64,000 nucleotides of DNA from Pseudopyrenochaeta lycopersici (Eukaryota > Ascomycota > Dothideomycetes > Pleosporales > Pseudopyrenochaetaceae): positions 1-64,000 of the forward strand of contig NHZP01000068.1 in assembly GCA_003313425.1 (NCBI GenBank), given 5' to 3'. Under the pieces are notes generated by a model that was given only the letters and a program-made list of their open reading frames with translations, searched no databases and was not told where the DNA came from. Of this stretch, positions 1 to 12,890 are shown one piece after another. The number at the start of each line of letters is the position of its first letter. Position 1 is the first letter of the stretch. A program made the position numbers and the translations under genes.

Positions 1-1640
1 ACCCTACTACTATTATCGTACAAGATAATAACCTATAGGAAGACTACCTTAATAGGTAATTAAGAATATCTAAGATAAGCGCTTATAAAATTAATATAAT
101 AAGTTCTATATAAAATAGGAGGGGTACTATAACCTAACTTAGGAGCTAGAAGAGAATTTTATTACTATAGAAGCCTATAAGAAATAGAGGACTTATATAT
201 AGCTTATACAGCTACTATTTAAGAAACTACTAAAAAGTTAGAGAAATAAGCTAGTATAAGCTAACTAACCCTGTATAAGGCCCTCTAACCTAAGACGTCT
301 AAGAAACGTTTATCCTCCTTAGGCTTAGTAAGGACTTAACTCTAACCTTAACTACGCTAAGGAACAGAGACTCTGTTAGAAGGTAGAAGAGGTAGAGCAC
401 GCCTAGCTATATAAGATGCACTATAATCCTGCTATACGTAATTAGAGTAAGCCCTACTCTACTCGCTAGTAATAGAGACACACCTAGTAAAGGCTGTAAA
501 CGTATAACGCTCTTATATAGCTTTAACACAGTTATTAGAATAGAAGTTAGCGTTAAGGGAACTGTAGCTATAGATAAGGTAGGCTTTAAGGTAGAATTAA
601 TAACTAGAGAGGAGTTACTAAGCGTTAATTATATAATAAGTAATAATAGGAGAGAAATTATTAAGACTATAGCTCTACTAAGCATTATACAGGGATTAAT
701 TAATAAGATAAAGGAAGAATTTAGTAATACAAACTAGCTTAGGCTAAATAATATTAAATATAGAAAAGAAAAGAGGAATAAGACGTATAGAAGTAGTTAT
801 AAAGAGATAGTAAAACTCGTCTATAACTAGAGTATCTAAGATATACTAGATTACGTAGTTAGTAGGGAGAAGAGACGTATTACTCTAAGTAGTAGGAATA
901 ATAATACTAGCAGGTTAAGTTTAGTTAGGAGCAGTTTAAGTAAGCTAAGCGTAAGTAACCTAAGTAATGTTAGCCCTAGCAGCTGCGTGCGTAGACATAA
1001 TGTTACTAGCAGTTATATAAGTAAGATAGTTTACACTACTACTATAACTACTAGGACCCTATACACTACAATTAGGCTAACTAGCTAAAGGAGCTGCTTT
1101 AGGAGGTATATTAGTAATAATAGGAAGACGAGTTGTACGCAAGTAAGTTAAAGTTAAGCAGTAAAAGAGGAAGAAAGAGTTAAAGGAAAAGCTCTTTATA
1201 TACGCACGAGCGAGTAAACAACTAACCTCTCCTCTACTTTACGTTATTAGGTAATAATAATAAGTAAAGGAGGAAAATTACTTATAAATAAATAAGAAAA
1301 AGTATACGTAATATCTCTACTTTTGCAGTATAATAATATAACGCTACCTATATAAGTATAAAGTTAAGGTTAAACTATATATAAAGAAGTAACATAGTTA
1401 TTTAAGGAGGAGGAGGGTATTATAATAGGCTGCGCCCTTTAAGTAGGAGAGGCTTTACTACTATTGCACAGGGAAAGAACTCCTTAATCTCTTCTGCCCC
1501 CTTTTCTTATTAGCTTATATAAGTTAGCAGCTAGAGGAGCACGTTCCTCTTCGCTTGTACGAATATATATATATATCCTCTAAGGATACCTGTAACCTCT
1601 TCTCTATCTTTCTCCTTCTGTAGTATAGGACAAATGCACA
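1..1640. other. Heavily RIP-mutated DNA, no gene recognised
   Basis: TA-rich sequence with stop codons in every frame and very few CA or TG dinucleotides, while CpG persists, which is the pattern of CpA-directed RIP. Translations give no domain I can name. A purine-rich stretch near 1400-1420 and a TATA run near 1566-1580 could belong to a retroelement end. I see no matching terminal repeats. Confidence 0.6.
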
Positions 1641-3130
1641 CTCGTTAGTTAGGCCTCTTCGCCCATAACACTAACGTAGAGTAACTCCTTAAGAACTAGA
1701 TTATTATACTATTTTATTAGCTTAATCTAGATAACTCTAAGATTCTTTAGATACTCTATACTAAGGGCTATACTAGTCTTATAAAGGCAACTATTATAAG
1801 ACTTTAGCTATTACTAGGACTAAAACGTTATATCTATAATAAGGATAACTAAGAGGTTACTAATATACTAGCCTATAGGCTTATTAAAGAGGAGCTAAAG
1901 AAGGGTATTATTAATAGCTATAGGAAGTAGATACTATAAGTCTACTTTAAGTAATAGTATATATTCTTTTCTTGCGATTATCTTTTTAGAGCATACCGCT
2001 CTTTAAATCTAGAGGTAGTAGAGCGACGCTATAATAATTAGTAACAAAGAAGAGGTAAATATATTATGCCTAGCCTAAACTAGTGCTAGTCTATTAATAG
2101 CTATAATAAACTAAAACCCTTTAGAATCTAAATCTATAGCTGTATTAACGCGTACTCTTAGTATATTATATAGGCATATATTAGAGTATCTGCAGTAACT
2201 GCGCTTAGCGTGCTCTATTAATACTTATATACTATAGGAGATATAAAAGTATTTCTATAGTATCTTTGCTCTAATTAGAGTAGTAAGACTAGGCAGATCT
2301 TATACGCATATTATATACTCTTAAAGTTAGGCTAACTAGATATTATATAGGATAGGTGTTATATATATAGTATAAGTATAGTAAACTAACGTATTAAATC
2401 TTAGTAGTAACAGCTATTAAAGGGTCTACTCTTTTAGTAGAGGGTAAGTAAAGCTCTAGGCTCTCTATTTAACGTAGCTTTAGACTATTATACTAACTAT
2501 TATAGGTGTACTTCTAAGACTTATAGACTACTAATTATTTCTTAAAGGACTGCCTCTCTAATATAGTAGTAATAGTTACTATATATCTCCTAGTCTTACG
2601 CTGTAAAATAAAGTCCTTTATCTTCTTATAGAATTGCTATTATATATAGAAGCAGAAAAACTATCTTAATGTTATTACTAGAAAACCTAATATACTCTAC
2701 ATATATCTACTAGTAGGGATAGTAGACTATAAGCAGACTCTACCCTAAGATAAGTACTAAAGAATCTGTTAAGAGGCACTAGCATAGGATATAGATGCTA
2801 TTCTTCCCTTACCTACTTAGAAATAGTGTAACGTCTAGTTATAAGATATATGCTTTAATCCTTATACTAAAGACCTAGGCGGTATATATAAATAGAAACA
2901 GCTATTTAAGCGCTATTATTTAGAGCTGCGTTGTCGCGCTGCTCTCTATATTAAAATAAGGTAAGTACCTATACTTTAACTTCTTAAGTTACTAACTAGT
3001 AGCTAGGATTTCTAAGTTAGTTTAAGTGCTATTATTTATAATAAGGTACTAACGCGATTACTTAGCTACTAGATATAGAAGGATACGACTTTATAACTAA
3101 TAATATAGAAGGTTAATATAAGGAGAATTA
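1640..3130 (+). pseudogene. Relic of an integrase-core (rve-like) transposase
   Basis: One plus-strand frame, read through many TAG/TAA codons, resembles the integrase catalytic core found in fungal transposon proteins. The segment normally reading DAYSRYI appears as NAYS-stop-YI, with Asn codon 2147-2149 in place of the first Asp. The normal RSDKG-like segment has Asn at 2273-2275. The normal NQRIES segment reads N-stop-RIKS, with Lys at 2396-2398 for the catalytic Glu. All three codons share one frame. The gaps of 41 and 40 residues fit my memory of this family. Each change (D to N, D to N, E to K) is the G-to-A change expected of RIP. The element's ends were not found. The family call rests on motif order and spacing, not on a search. 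Confidence 0.55.
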
Positions 3131-6100
3131 GGAAGGGGTTTATGTTTCAGGTAATAGTTAGTAATAGTCAGTAATAGTACTATTTCTAGCTTAGTCCTAG
3201 CCACAGTGTTAGCTCGCATATAACTATTTAAAGTCTATTTATCTATTAATTAGTCTATCTATAATATACTCTTATTACTCTTCTAAATATAGCGGCTATA
3301 TAGGGTCTATTCTGTATAGATAATAGTAGACTATACAACAACATAGACATCCTAGTTAGTTGTTATTGTACCTACTGCAGAATTCGAAACCCTAGGCTAA
3401 ATAGCAGAGACAGTAGGCTAGTAGAGATAAACGTTGATACCTTACTAGAGCAGAACCAACTATCTCAGCAGTTAATGACTGTTGCAGTCTCCTAAATACA
3501 ACTATCTTAAAAAGTTAATTAGCTCGCCCCGCTTGCCTCTACTGCACAGCGTACCTATCTTAAGAATAAGGTAGCTCTTTAGCAACTTAAATTAATTAAT
3601 AAGCGGATAGGCGCCTAAGCCTAGTAAGTAAGTACTAGTAGTATAATAATAAAGTCTATATTAGGTTAGGCTTTAATTATTAAAGTTACCTTTAATATTA
3701 CTTTTGTCTATCTAATTTAGAATAGCGGCACTATTATTAAGGCTATTAATCTATATAGTACGTAAATACTATTCCTTATAATAGCCTATAATAGTACTAA
3801 CAGACTTAGGTAGTAATATTAGTATTTAGATTATAAGTACTATTAAATTCTCCTCCCTCTATAACTTTGTATAAGACTTTCTTCTTTCTAAAGTTAGCTA
3901 AGTACGCCTATAAGATATACTTAACCTACCTTATATATATGCTATTAAACTAACTAGAATAACGCCTTAATATTTCCTAGAATCCGCGTATAAATATACG
4001 TCTCTGTAATTACTGCTTAAAAAGATACTATAGAAAGAAAGCAAGGATACTAGATAATTTATAGTTTACTTTAAGGATTATATATAAGAGGAGGACTATA
4101 AGCTAGGGCTTATAACTCTAATACCTAAAAAGCCTAGATAAATTAGTTAGAGGCCTAAGATAAAATTAGAGTTATAAATTAAGGTAGAGAAGAGTAGCCT
4201 AGTTAAGAGTAAGGGTAAGGCTATTAGAGCTCTTAATACTATTAGCAGCTTTAAAGACTTTACTAATATTAACGCACTAGACCTTACAGGTAATAGGGCT
4301 ATTACGCTTATAGTAGAGACTATTACACGTAAGAGGGGTATTTTATAGGTAGAGTAACTATAAGTAAGTTAAACTACACTAATATATACTATCTTAGAAG
4401 ATATAAGCGAAGCTAAACTAAGTCTAATAAGCTCTACGTTTACAGACTAAACTCCTGTTAAGAATACGCTGCTAATAACTACTTATTATACTACTAGACA
4501 GAACCTAAGAGCTAAGTAAATATTTAATTAAATGTACGCTCTTTACTTAAATAATAACGTTACTTTCTTTTTAGCTACTCTTACCTTTTAACAGCTTCTA
4601 GCGTGTATCTTGTCGTGTACGTAGCTAGTTATAGGTCTAGTACTCTAAAAGCTTAATATTAAACGCTAGTAATCTACTAAACCTTGCTTTTAGTTAGAAG
4701 TTTATACGTTAGCTATAGGAAATACCCTCGTCTATAAGGATTTAATTGATAGATAGCTAAGCCTTAGAGCTATTAATCTCCTTAGCCTTCTAAACCTAAT
4801 AAATACTAGCGTAGATCCTGTAGCCATTAATAGCTATTATATAAGCTATTACTCTGCGTCTATACATTAATAATATAGACTATTGTCTAGAAAGCTTCTC
4901 TAGTTCTGCCTGCGTAAGCCTACGTTCCTCTTTGTCTAGTAAGTATAGCTAATCTTCCTTTAGCTAAAAAAGGGCAGCCTTTACTTTACTAATATATATA
5001 TTATTTATAGATTATACCTAAGTGATAAGGAGTTTAGAGCTCTTAGCCTTACGTAACTAGTCGCGATATCTATTATTCTTCTACGTAAATTTATTCTTAG
5101 ACTTATAGTATTATGTAAATAGGTCTAATAGAGAGGGTAGAGCATAAGGTAATATTACGTTAGTAGCTATTAACGCTATAATAAGATTAGAACTTATTAA
5201 ATAAGTACTTTAAGTAGGTAATAATACTTATATAGATATGTTCTTATAGGATATTTACTGTAGCAGTAATAGTCTTATAATAGTAGGTGTAGAGGCAGAC
5301 GTATAGATAAGTAGATAGGGCCCTACGTGTAAAATTAACTAAAGCTAATCTAGTAGGCTGTGCGTAAGAGTAGAATATTACGTAAGTATTTTTAAGTAAA
5401 GCGTTATTATTAGTAGAAACAGAGATAGAGGTAATAGTATATATTAACTAGAAAACTATCTAGTTATATAGTCTAGAGGCATCCTAATATACTAAAGTAC
5501 TACAGTATTATCTACGTAAAAGCGCCTTAAAGCGCCTAAGTATTATGTAAACTTAAGGCTATTATAGAGAATACCTAGACTATTATAATCTAGAATTATA
5601 GTAAGCTTATATTCTTTATCTATCTAAAGGATTAAAGAATATATTAATATATTTCTCTAAGGGTATATAGCTAATTTTACAGGTAACTATATTAATAAAG
5701 TATTTAGCCTTTTCTCTATTAAAGTACTTAAGGGGGAACCTATTAAAGGAGCTTATATATATTAGTAATAGTCTAGTAATAGTCTATATCTCTGCTTACT
5801 AAGCGTTAATAAGAGTGCAGTAATAGTATAGCCTAAGAAGAGATATTAGTAGCCTATCTCTTGCTAACTAGATCTTAGACGTTATAAATATTCTCTTAAG
5901 CTAGTAAGTATAGAATATAGCTAGAATAGTGCGTTCTAGTTTTATAAATAGCTGCTAGAAAGAAAGTATTAGAAGCCTAGAATAACTGTTATACTTAAGA
6001 CTACCTTTATTTCGCGCAGTTAAGTGCTAATACACCTAGCAAAGGATACTATACTATATTATAGTTAATATTTATATCTAGTCTCTAAAAAATAAGGTCT

Positions 6101-7150
6101 TACCTTATCTCTTAGGCGTATATATAGCTAGGCTCTATTAAATATTTATGTAGACCCTAGTAGAAGAAGGCGGAGGATTATCTATCTATATATTAGCCTA
6201 TATAATAGTTAATATATTAGTTAACTCTTACTTTATACTGCCTATTATTTATGCAGCGCACGTAAGCTTTAAAGAGGTATTTCTCTAAATACTCTAATTT
6301 CTCTAAAGCTAATAGGATAGCTTTAGACTAATATCCCTATACGCATTCCTAGGAATAAGATATATAGAGTTTTAGTATATTAAACTTAGTCTCTCTAATA
6401 ATTTTATTATTAAGATCTAGGAGCTATAGATTAATCTTATTATCTTTAGGACTAGGATCTATAATCTTTATTATAGTATCTTTATCTTATATCTTAAGAT
6501 TTAGGAGGCTAGATATAATAGTACCTGTAATAGTTAAGAAAGAAGTAAAAGCGTAAGTAGGTAGTGTAAAGTCTAGTCTTAGTTAAAAGATGCGACCCTA
6601 CGCTATAATAAAGTAACTTATTAGTAGAGTTAGCTCTGTAGGAAACTTATATAGTAGTGTTTATAACTAATACTTATTTATAGTAAACCTAGATTCCTGT
6701 TAGAGCTATTATAAAGACTATTATAAAATCTTACTACTTATATACTAGAATATTTTTAGCCTAAATGCGTAGTTCTGCTATAAGACTTAGTTTATCTCCC
6801 TAGGTAGTATTTTATAGGAGGTAATACGCAGCTAGAATAAATTTAAGGTTAAAGAATTATAAAAGAGTAGTATTAAAAGCAGCTTTGCCTTTTACCCTAC
6901 TAAAATTACTTCTCTACTACTTCTCTTAATAAGCGTTATTTTTAATAGTGTTTAGATTTATTAAATATTACCTATTAAGCTTTCTCTTCTTCTAATTAGG
7001 CTACTCTATATTAATATAATAGGCTGTAATAGACTATAGTAGTAGAGTTATAGTATAAAGTTATAGGTTAAGAAGTAGTAAAGTTTTCTATATATACTAC
7101 ACAAGATAGCTGCTATTAGGGATTACGTAGCTACAAGTAAAGGCAGGTAA
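3131..7150. other. RIP-mutated DNA with unidentified coding-like stretches
   Basis: Dense in stops in all frames. Around 3380-4150 a plus-strand frame read through stops gives a Gln-, Leu- and Thr-rich sequence that might be a Gag-like protein, but no diagnostic motif is visible. The section 5000-7000 has further long frames interrupted only by TAG/TAA on the plus strand that I could not assign. No terminal repeats or target duplications were found. Confidence 0.5.
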
Positions 7151-7660
7151 AGTAGGTAAGTGTAGATAGGATATACTATATTTACGTAGAAAACTATCAC
7201 ATTCTAAAGAAGACCTATTTTATAATTATATTAAGCAGCTAGTTTAGAAATACCCTATTATAGTAACTATTACTCTACTGTTAAATTTTTCTAATTCTAA
7301 GGGTACCTAGAGCCTAGAGTAAATTTAACTACTAGTAGGTAAAAGAAATAAGTGTAGATAGAGTATGCTAATTTTACGTAGAAAACTGTCGTATTCTAAA
7401 GAAGACCTATTTTATAATTGTATTAAGCAGCTAGTTTAGAAATAGGCTATTATAGTAACTATTACTCTACTATTAAATCTTTCTAATTCTAAGGGTACTT
7501 AGAGCCTAGAGTAAATTTAACTTCTAGTAGGTAAAAGAAATAAGTATAGATAGAGTATGCTAATTTTACGTAGAAAACTGTTATATTCTAAAGAAGACCT
7601 ATTTAATAATTATATTAAGCAGCTAGTTTAGAGATAGGTTATAAACTATTACTATAACTA
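7151..7660. repeat. Tandem repeat, 192-bp period, about 2.6 copies
   Basis: Three consecutive units carry the same landmarks: a TACGTAGAAAACT block at 7183, 7375 and 7567, exactly 192 bp apart, followed by AAGAAGACCTATTT and AAGCAGCTAGTTTAGA. The third unit breaks off near 7640-7660. Unit differences are mostly C/T or G/A, so RIP acted after or during duplication. No coding function is apparent. Confidence 0.85.
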
Positions 7661-8770
7661 ATATATCTGTTAATATGCGTATAGGCTTACTTTTATAGGC
7701 TTCTCTTACTTACTTTACTTAACTTTACTTTACCTTTATATCTGTTATCTACTAAATATATATATTACTCTCTCTAGCCTTATTCTATAACCTTACGCTC
7801 TTACTCTCCTACCTCTTATACTAGAGCTACTTTAAAACTATTATAAACTATTATAACTATCTTAATTTAACTATAATAGCTTATATAAAGACTTTATATA
7901 GGAAATAGGAAATACACAGAGGTAAAAGGTCTAGGAAGACTACTATAAAGTCTACTAGAAAGGCTCCTTAGAAATCTAATAAGGCTTCTTATAATAATAC
8001 TAATAAAGGTAGTAGTTATAATAGTCTGCCTAGTGCTCCCTTACTAATTACCTATAGTTATTTAACTACAGAAGGCGATCTCTTATAACTTTAATACTCC
8101 TAGAGCTGCTATCTATAGAGGGGTATCTAGTAGCAGCGTTAAAAAGAAGAAAATGCACAGCAGTAAGCTTAAAGTACTATAAATAAAAGACTATTACTAA
8201 TTTATAATAGTAGAAGTACTTTATAAAATTTAGTACTACTAGAAATTAACTAGCACGCTTATACTACTTACTCTATTCTACTGCCTTATTTAAGAGATTA
8301 CTAGAGAAGTATTAGGAAGAACTACATAGTAAGGAGGGTGTTACTAGTAGCTAGCAGCGCTTAACGCTTTATAGGAATTAGCTAAACACTTTCTAACTAC
8401 TATCTTCTTAGGTAAGAACTAATTATAATAGTTTATATAATAGATTAATAACTATCTACAGCCTTAAACTTAGCTACTATTTATATAAAGCGTATTTTAA
8501 TCTAGCAGAAGGATATAAGGTTAGTATTAAAGCTATTAAGTATACTAAGTTTGTAGGCTTCTATTATAGACTAAGTATATAAGATAATAGGCTACTAGGA
8601 CAGTAATAGTTATAATAGTCTGATAAAGGCTATACTAGTTATAGGGTAGGCGGATAGGTTTACTCTGCGAAAGCGATTTATAAGAGAGGGAATTTCTCTA
8701 TAACTTATATGCGAGGTTTAGGGTTTAAATTCTAGATAGATTAAATAAAAACTATTATAGTCTATTACTT
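7661..8770. other. RIP-mutated DNA, nothing recognised
   Basis: AT-rich, dense in stops on both strands. The right edge at about 8770 is a sharp change to normal base composition, which marks either an insertion boundary or the limit of a RIP-affected block. Confidence 0.5.
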
Positions 8771-9146
8771 TATTATTTATACCCTGTTGTAGAGCGTAAG
8801 GGCGGGTAAATGGTTATTATTGTTTAGGTTCGAGGTTTTAGTTTTCGGATTTTGGTTTCCGACCTTCGTGGCGTAATAGTCCACCGTAGGCTGGCCGCAA
8901 CAGTGCTATCCCTCTTAAAGGTTCCGAAGGCTGGCCGCAACAGCGCTATCCCTCTCAAAGGTTTGTTAGGGTTAAACAGACACCCAGCTCTTTCTAGGTA
9001 ATCCTATGATCTCTGTATCGCAATGTAGCGCTCTCATATTTGTGTTTTCAACGTTGACAGTTTAATGCCATGTAGGCTTTTCCTGCTCTCATTAGATATA
9101 GCCTAACTAGAACAGACCGTTGTGCCCCTTAGGCTTCGCTATTATT
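8771..9146. other. Unmutated island next to the ~375-bp repeat
   Basis: Normal CA/TG content and no RIP signature, unlike both neighbours. It contains a 40-bp tandem duplication (listed separately) but no open frame worth calling. It is continuous in composition with the repeat at 9147-9517 and could be part of a longer element of which only the right part recurs at 29511. Confidence 0.5.
8888..8964. repeat. Direct repeat, 40-bp period, 2 copies
   Basis: AGGCTGGCCGCAACAG begins at 8888 and again at 8928. Each copy continues with GCTATCCCTCT and AAAGGTT. The copies differ by C/T changes only over most of their length. Confidence 0.85.
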
Positions 9147-9517
9147 TGTGGAGTTAACAAGGTGGTTTAGCATAATCCCGCAGTTCTGGTGTTGTGAATG
9201 AGAGGTAACGTTGGAATTAAACGTGCGTGAATAACAGGAGCAGCCCTGCCTGTGCAGTCTGCTAGAAACGAAGGTAAGTATGGAGCCTGATTAAAAGTAA
9301 TAAGCAAAATGGTCTGAAATCTCATTGAATTGACGTAGCTAATGCACTAGCTACTTTGCAAAATCTCAGTTTTGAAGTGAATTATCGTGGTGTGTGGTGC
9401 ATGGTGCATGGTGCATGATGTTGAGATCTCTCGCATCTCCAAGTCTTATCACCAAATTTCGCTGACAAAGGAAACCTATTATCACCTGATTGCCCAGGTA
9501 CCCTGTGCAACGGCACA
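9147..9517. repeat. Dispersed ~375-bp repeat, copy 1
   Basis: Nearly identical to 29511-29888. It starts TGTGGAGTTAACAAGG and ends CAACGGCACA, so its ends are TG...CA as in a solo LTR, but no polypurine tract, primer site or internal region accompanies it. Most differences from copy 2 are C/T or G/A. Copy 1 has three uninterrupted GGTGCAT units (9396-9416) where copy 2 has a short insertion. No target duplication is visible at this copy. It could be a solo LTR or a short non-autonomous element. Confidence 0.75.
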
Positions 9518-10030
9518 GTACTACCTATTATTATTTTATTAGAGATTATATAAACGCTATTAGTTAGGTTACTATAGTTTCTTATAAATATTATTTAAAG
9601 AAGAAGTTAGAGTATAAGATATTATTATTAAAAGAAAAGTATAGAAATTATTATTATAATAGAGTATTATTATACAAGCTAGTAGATATACTAGTTCTAA
9701 ACTTTTCTTATCTAGATAAAGAATTAGCTTAGTTAGACGCGTAAGAAGCTAAGGCTAATAACGTAGAAGAGAAGGCGCTAAATACCCTTCTTACTACTTA
9801 CGCGAAAAAGAATTAACTTTATAAATAATAAAAGTTATTATAGCGTTATAAATAGTAATAGGTAAATAATTCTAGTTATATTATAGAAGAGATTAAAGCG
9901 TTAGAGGTAATTAAGGATATTAATTATAAAGTTAACGTTCTTAAATAAGGGCTAATACCTAGGACTTCTGCCTTAGACTAAAGCGTCTTTACTCTATCTT
10001 AGCTTAAAGGTAATCCTCTTCCTCTAAGAA
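9518..10030 (+). pseudogene. Degenerate coil-forming C-terminus, possibly of a transposase
   Basis: Between roughly 9720 and 10000 a plus-strand frame read through TAG/TAA gives a Lys-, Glu- and Gln-rich sequence with helix-forming character. It is reminiscent of the charged C-terminal tails of fungal pogo/Fot1-type transposases. No catalytic part is present. The assignment is weak; it could be any charged protein. The right edge runs into the minus-strand Gypsy fragment. Confidence 0.25.
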
Positions 10031-11113
10031 TTATATTATTAGATTAAGTTAGTTATAGTTCTAGTATCTAAGCTCTTTTTATTCCCTATTATAGTTATAT
10101 TTACTAATTTATTCTTTATAGTTTCTTAGGTTTAACTTAGGTTCTTATATATTTTCTAAGTTAGGGTAGTCTTTCTATTTTATAATGTACTCCTTTTCTT
10201 TATATTAGTTTTCTGTAATCTTTAAGTATCTTTTATTAAGAATCTTCTTAACTTTATACTCTATTTCTTTCTTAGTCTTATACCTAAAGGTCTTTTATAG
10301 TAGTATTATTAGGTACGCAGGTTCTAATAATTTAACGTAGAACCTTAGGTAGATTTTCGCGTCTTTAGGTAGTTCTAATATATACGTAACTAGTCTATTA
10401 TATTACTTAATTAAAAATAGTCTAACTTTAATATAGTCTAATCCTTTATTAGGTTATTTTATGCGTAAGTTTCTTATAAGTAAATATACTTTATCCCCCT
10501 TTTTTAGCTAAGGCACTATTTTTCTTTTCTTATTAATATATAAAATTTATTATCTTTATCTTTTCTTAAGTCTTTCTTATAATTATTTTAGCGCTGCCTA
10601 TAGTTCTTCTACTATTTTAACTACAGCTTCTGCTTTAATACTTAGAAAGTTTCTTTTAAATAAGTTTAGGTGTTTTCTATAATAGGCGTAGAATAGTGTT
10701 TTACCTATTACTTTAGATTTACTATTATTAAATATAATTTATGCTATAAGTAATAATAATACCTAGTTATTCTATTATTTATTATAATACGCCTATAGGT
10801 ATTATTTTAAGGTTCTGTTTATTTATTCTGTTTATCTATTAGTTTCTAGGTAGTATACTATAGATAGTTTTCTTTAGGTACCTATCTTAGCTATAAAGGT
10901 TAACTAAAAATTAGATATAAATAGCTTAACGTGTTCCACTACTCGCCGGCCAACACTAGTCGCCGGCCCACCTCATCAAAACAGGCGGATCTTAACACAC
11001 GATAACGCGACAACCACGCAGTAAATTTGCTAGTAAATATAGTAATAGCATTCTCTATCTCTGTCTACACGAGGTGCGACTATAACCCTAAACCCTACAT
11101 TTACTGCAGGTTA

Positions 11114-12890
11114 AGCTCGGCACGGTACTTTACGGCCACGGGGGCTTTACGGCCACCCCACCAACATTGTCAACCTTCAAACAAATCGAGATATCTCAAC
11201 GCACTGTATTTCAAAATGAGCGCGCGTGAGGAGTCTATACAACAAGCACTCGCTGATCTTAAATCTGGTGTTTATACTAGCCTAAGGCAAGCTGTAAAGC
11301 GTACGGTATCCCTCGAACGACCCTACAGACGCGACAAGCTGGTGCTAAACCGCACGCGATTGCTCACACCCACCAGCAGAGATTAACTCTAGAGCAGGAG
11401 GAATTTCTAGCTGAATAGATCCTCGAAGAAGATATGAAAGCCTGCCCTCCTAGCCACGCGCGCGCGCGCGAGATAGCTGCTCGAGTCCTTGCTATAAACT
11501 GCGACTATAAACCTCTCGGCCGCGACTAGCTACACAGCTTTATGCAACGCAATCTACGCGTCGCATCTATTATTAGTAGAAAGATTAAGGCTGCTAGAGC
11601 TCAGGCTACTACTCCTAAGCTAATACTCTTATTTCTTAACCTCTTTAAGCGCGTGCGCGACCGCCTAGGCATTTAGACAGAAGACATGTAGAATATGGAT
11701 AAGACTAGTATAGGACTAGGCGTATGTACCAACTTACAGGTGCTTACTAGCTTAAAGAAAAAGAAGGCTCACGTGGCATCTCCAGAGTCTCGTGAATAGG
11801 TATCTATTCTTAAGACAGTCTCAGCTACAGGCAGGAAACTCAGATGCGCTGTTATCTTTAAGGGCAAGAGCCTCCAGACTACCTAGTTCACTGCCTCCTC
11901 AGTGCCTGACTGGCTCTACGCAACCTTAAAGAACGGCTGGACATCAAGATCTATTAGATATAAGTGGCTAGAGAGGATCTTTATCCCTAGAACAGCGACC
12001 CTACTAGGTCGCACGAGGCTGCTGATACTTGACTGCCACAGCAGCCATATTGATATTAACTTCATACTACTCTGTAAGCTAAATAAGATTGAGCTCCTCT
12101 ATCTGCCTCCTCACTGCTCTCACATCCTGCAGCCTCTCGATCTCGCAGGCTTCTCAGTGGTCAAGTCAAAGTATAGAGCTCAGATTCAGGCTCTAGCATC
12201 TCTTGATGATGCAGCACCAGTCAAGAAACAGAGATTTATTAGTTGCTACTATCAAGCTCGAGAGGCTGGCCTCACAGAAAGAGTAATAAGAGCTGGATGG
12301 AGAGCTACTGGCCTCTCTCCTTATAACCCTAGCCTGGTTCTTCAGTCCTCACAGATATCTCGCCCAGTTACTCCTCCTAGAGCTCCATCTCCTCAGGATA
12401 CTGTTTTCTCAACGCCTCGGAGGCCTCACGATATCTATCAAGTCCAGGAGCAGCTCGCTGAGGCGGGTGAGCTATCAGCTAGCACGCGCTTGGTGCTTCG
12501 AAAAGTGACTAAGGCTATCTCAAGCGCGAATACTCGCGCTGCAGAGCTTGAAGCTAGAAATCAGAGACTGCAACACTAGCTAGAGCAAGCTAGGCCTCTA
12601 TTACCCAGAAAGAAAATTAAGGTTAACTAAAATAAGAGGTTTGCAGACGTTAATACTGTCGCTGTTGCAATTCAGAGAGAGGCAGAGAAACGACGAAAAA
12701 CCTCAGCCAAATCTGCAGAAAAAGCTGCTAAAAAGGCTGCAGCTGATGCAGCTGCTCAAGACCTTCAATCTATGTGTACTAGCTCTCAAATCTAAACCTC
12801 GTTGTTGAGATATCTCGATTTGTTTGAAGGTTGACAATTTTGGTGGGGTGGCCGTAAAGCCCCCGTGGCCGTAAAGTACCGTGCTGAGCT
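11114..12890 (+). mobile_element. Pogo/Fot1-like DNA transposon, 1,777 bp
   Basis: Long inverted termini of about 85 bp (11114-11200 and 12804-12890) start AGCTC(G/A)GCACGGTACTTTA and end at ATATCTCAAC. TA flanks both ends (11112-11113 and 12891-12892). Length, TA target and the DDE transposase inside fit the pogo/Fot1 group. It is inserted in the larger TIR element. Its termini still match closely, so it is younger than its host. RIP damage is light. Confidence 0.9.
11216..12795 (+). pseudogene. Pogo/Fot1-like transposase, frameshifted and with stops
   Basis: ATG at 11216 opens a psq-type helix-turn-helix (ESIQQALADLKSG...SLRQAVKR), then frame is lost near 11300 by what looks like a one-base deletion. 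The following frame continues with a CENP-B/Tc5-like DNA-binding segment (LTLEQEEFLAE...) and the DDE_1 catalytic domain: NMDKTSIGLGV, LILDCHSSH (codons near 12030) and ILQPLDLAGF. The second and third Asp are 35 residues apart, a DD35D pattern. About six TAG codons replace Gln or Trp. From 11902 to 12579 the frame is open, and the protein would end at the TAA at 12793-12795 after a Lys/Ala-rich tail. One frameshift plus several stops make it inactive as it stands. Confidence 0.85.

Noticed and set aside
7151..7660. Possible CRISPR-like array
   Set aside because: The repeats are 192-bp tandem units without spacers, in a eukaryotic RIP context.
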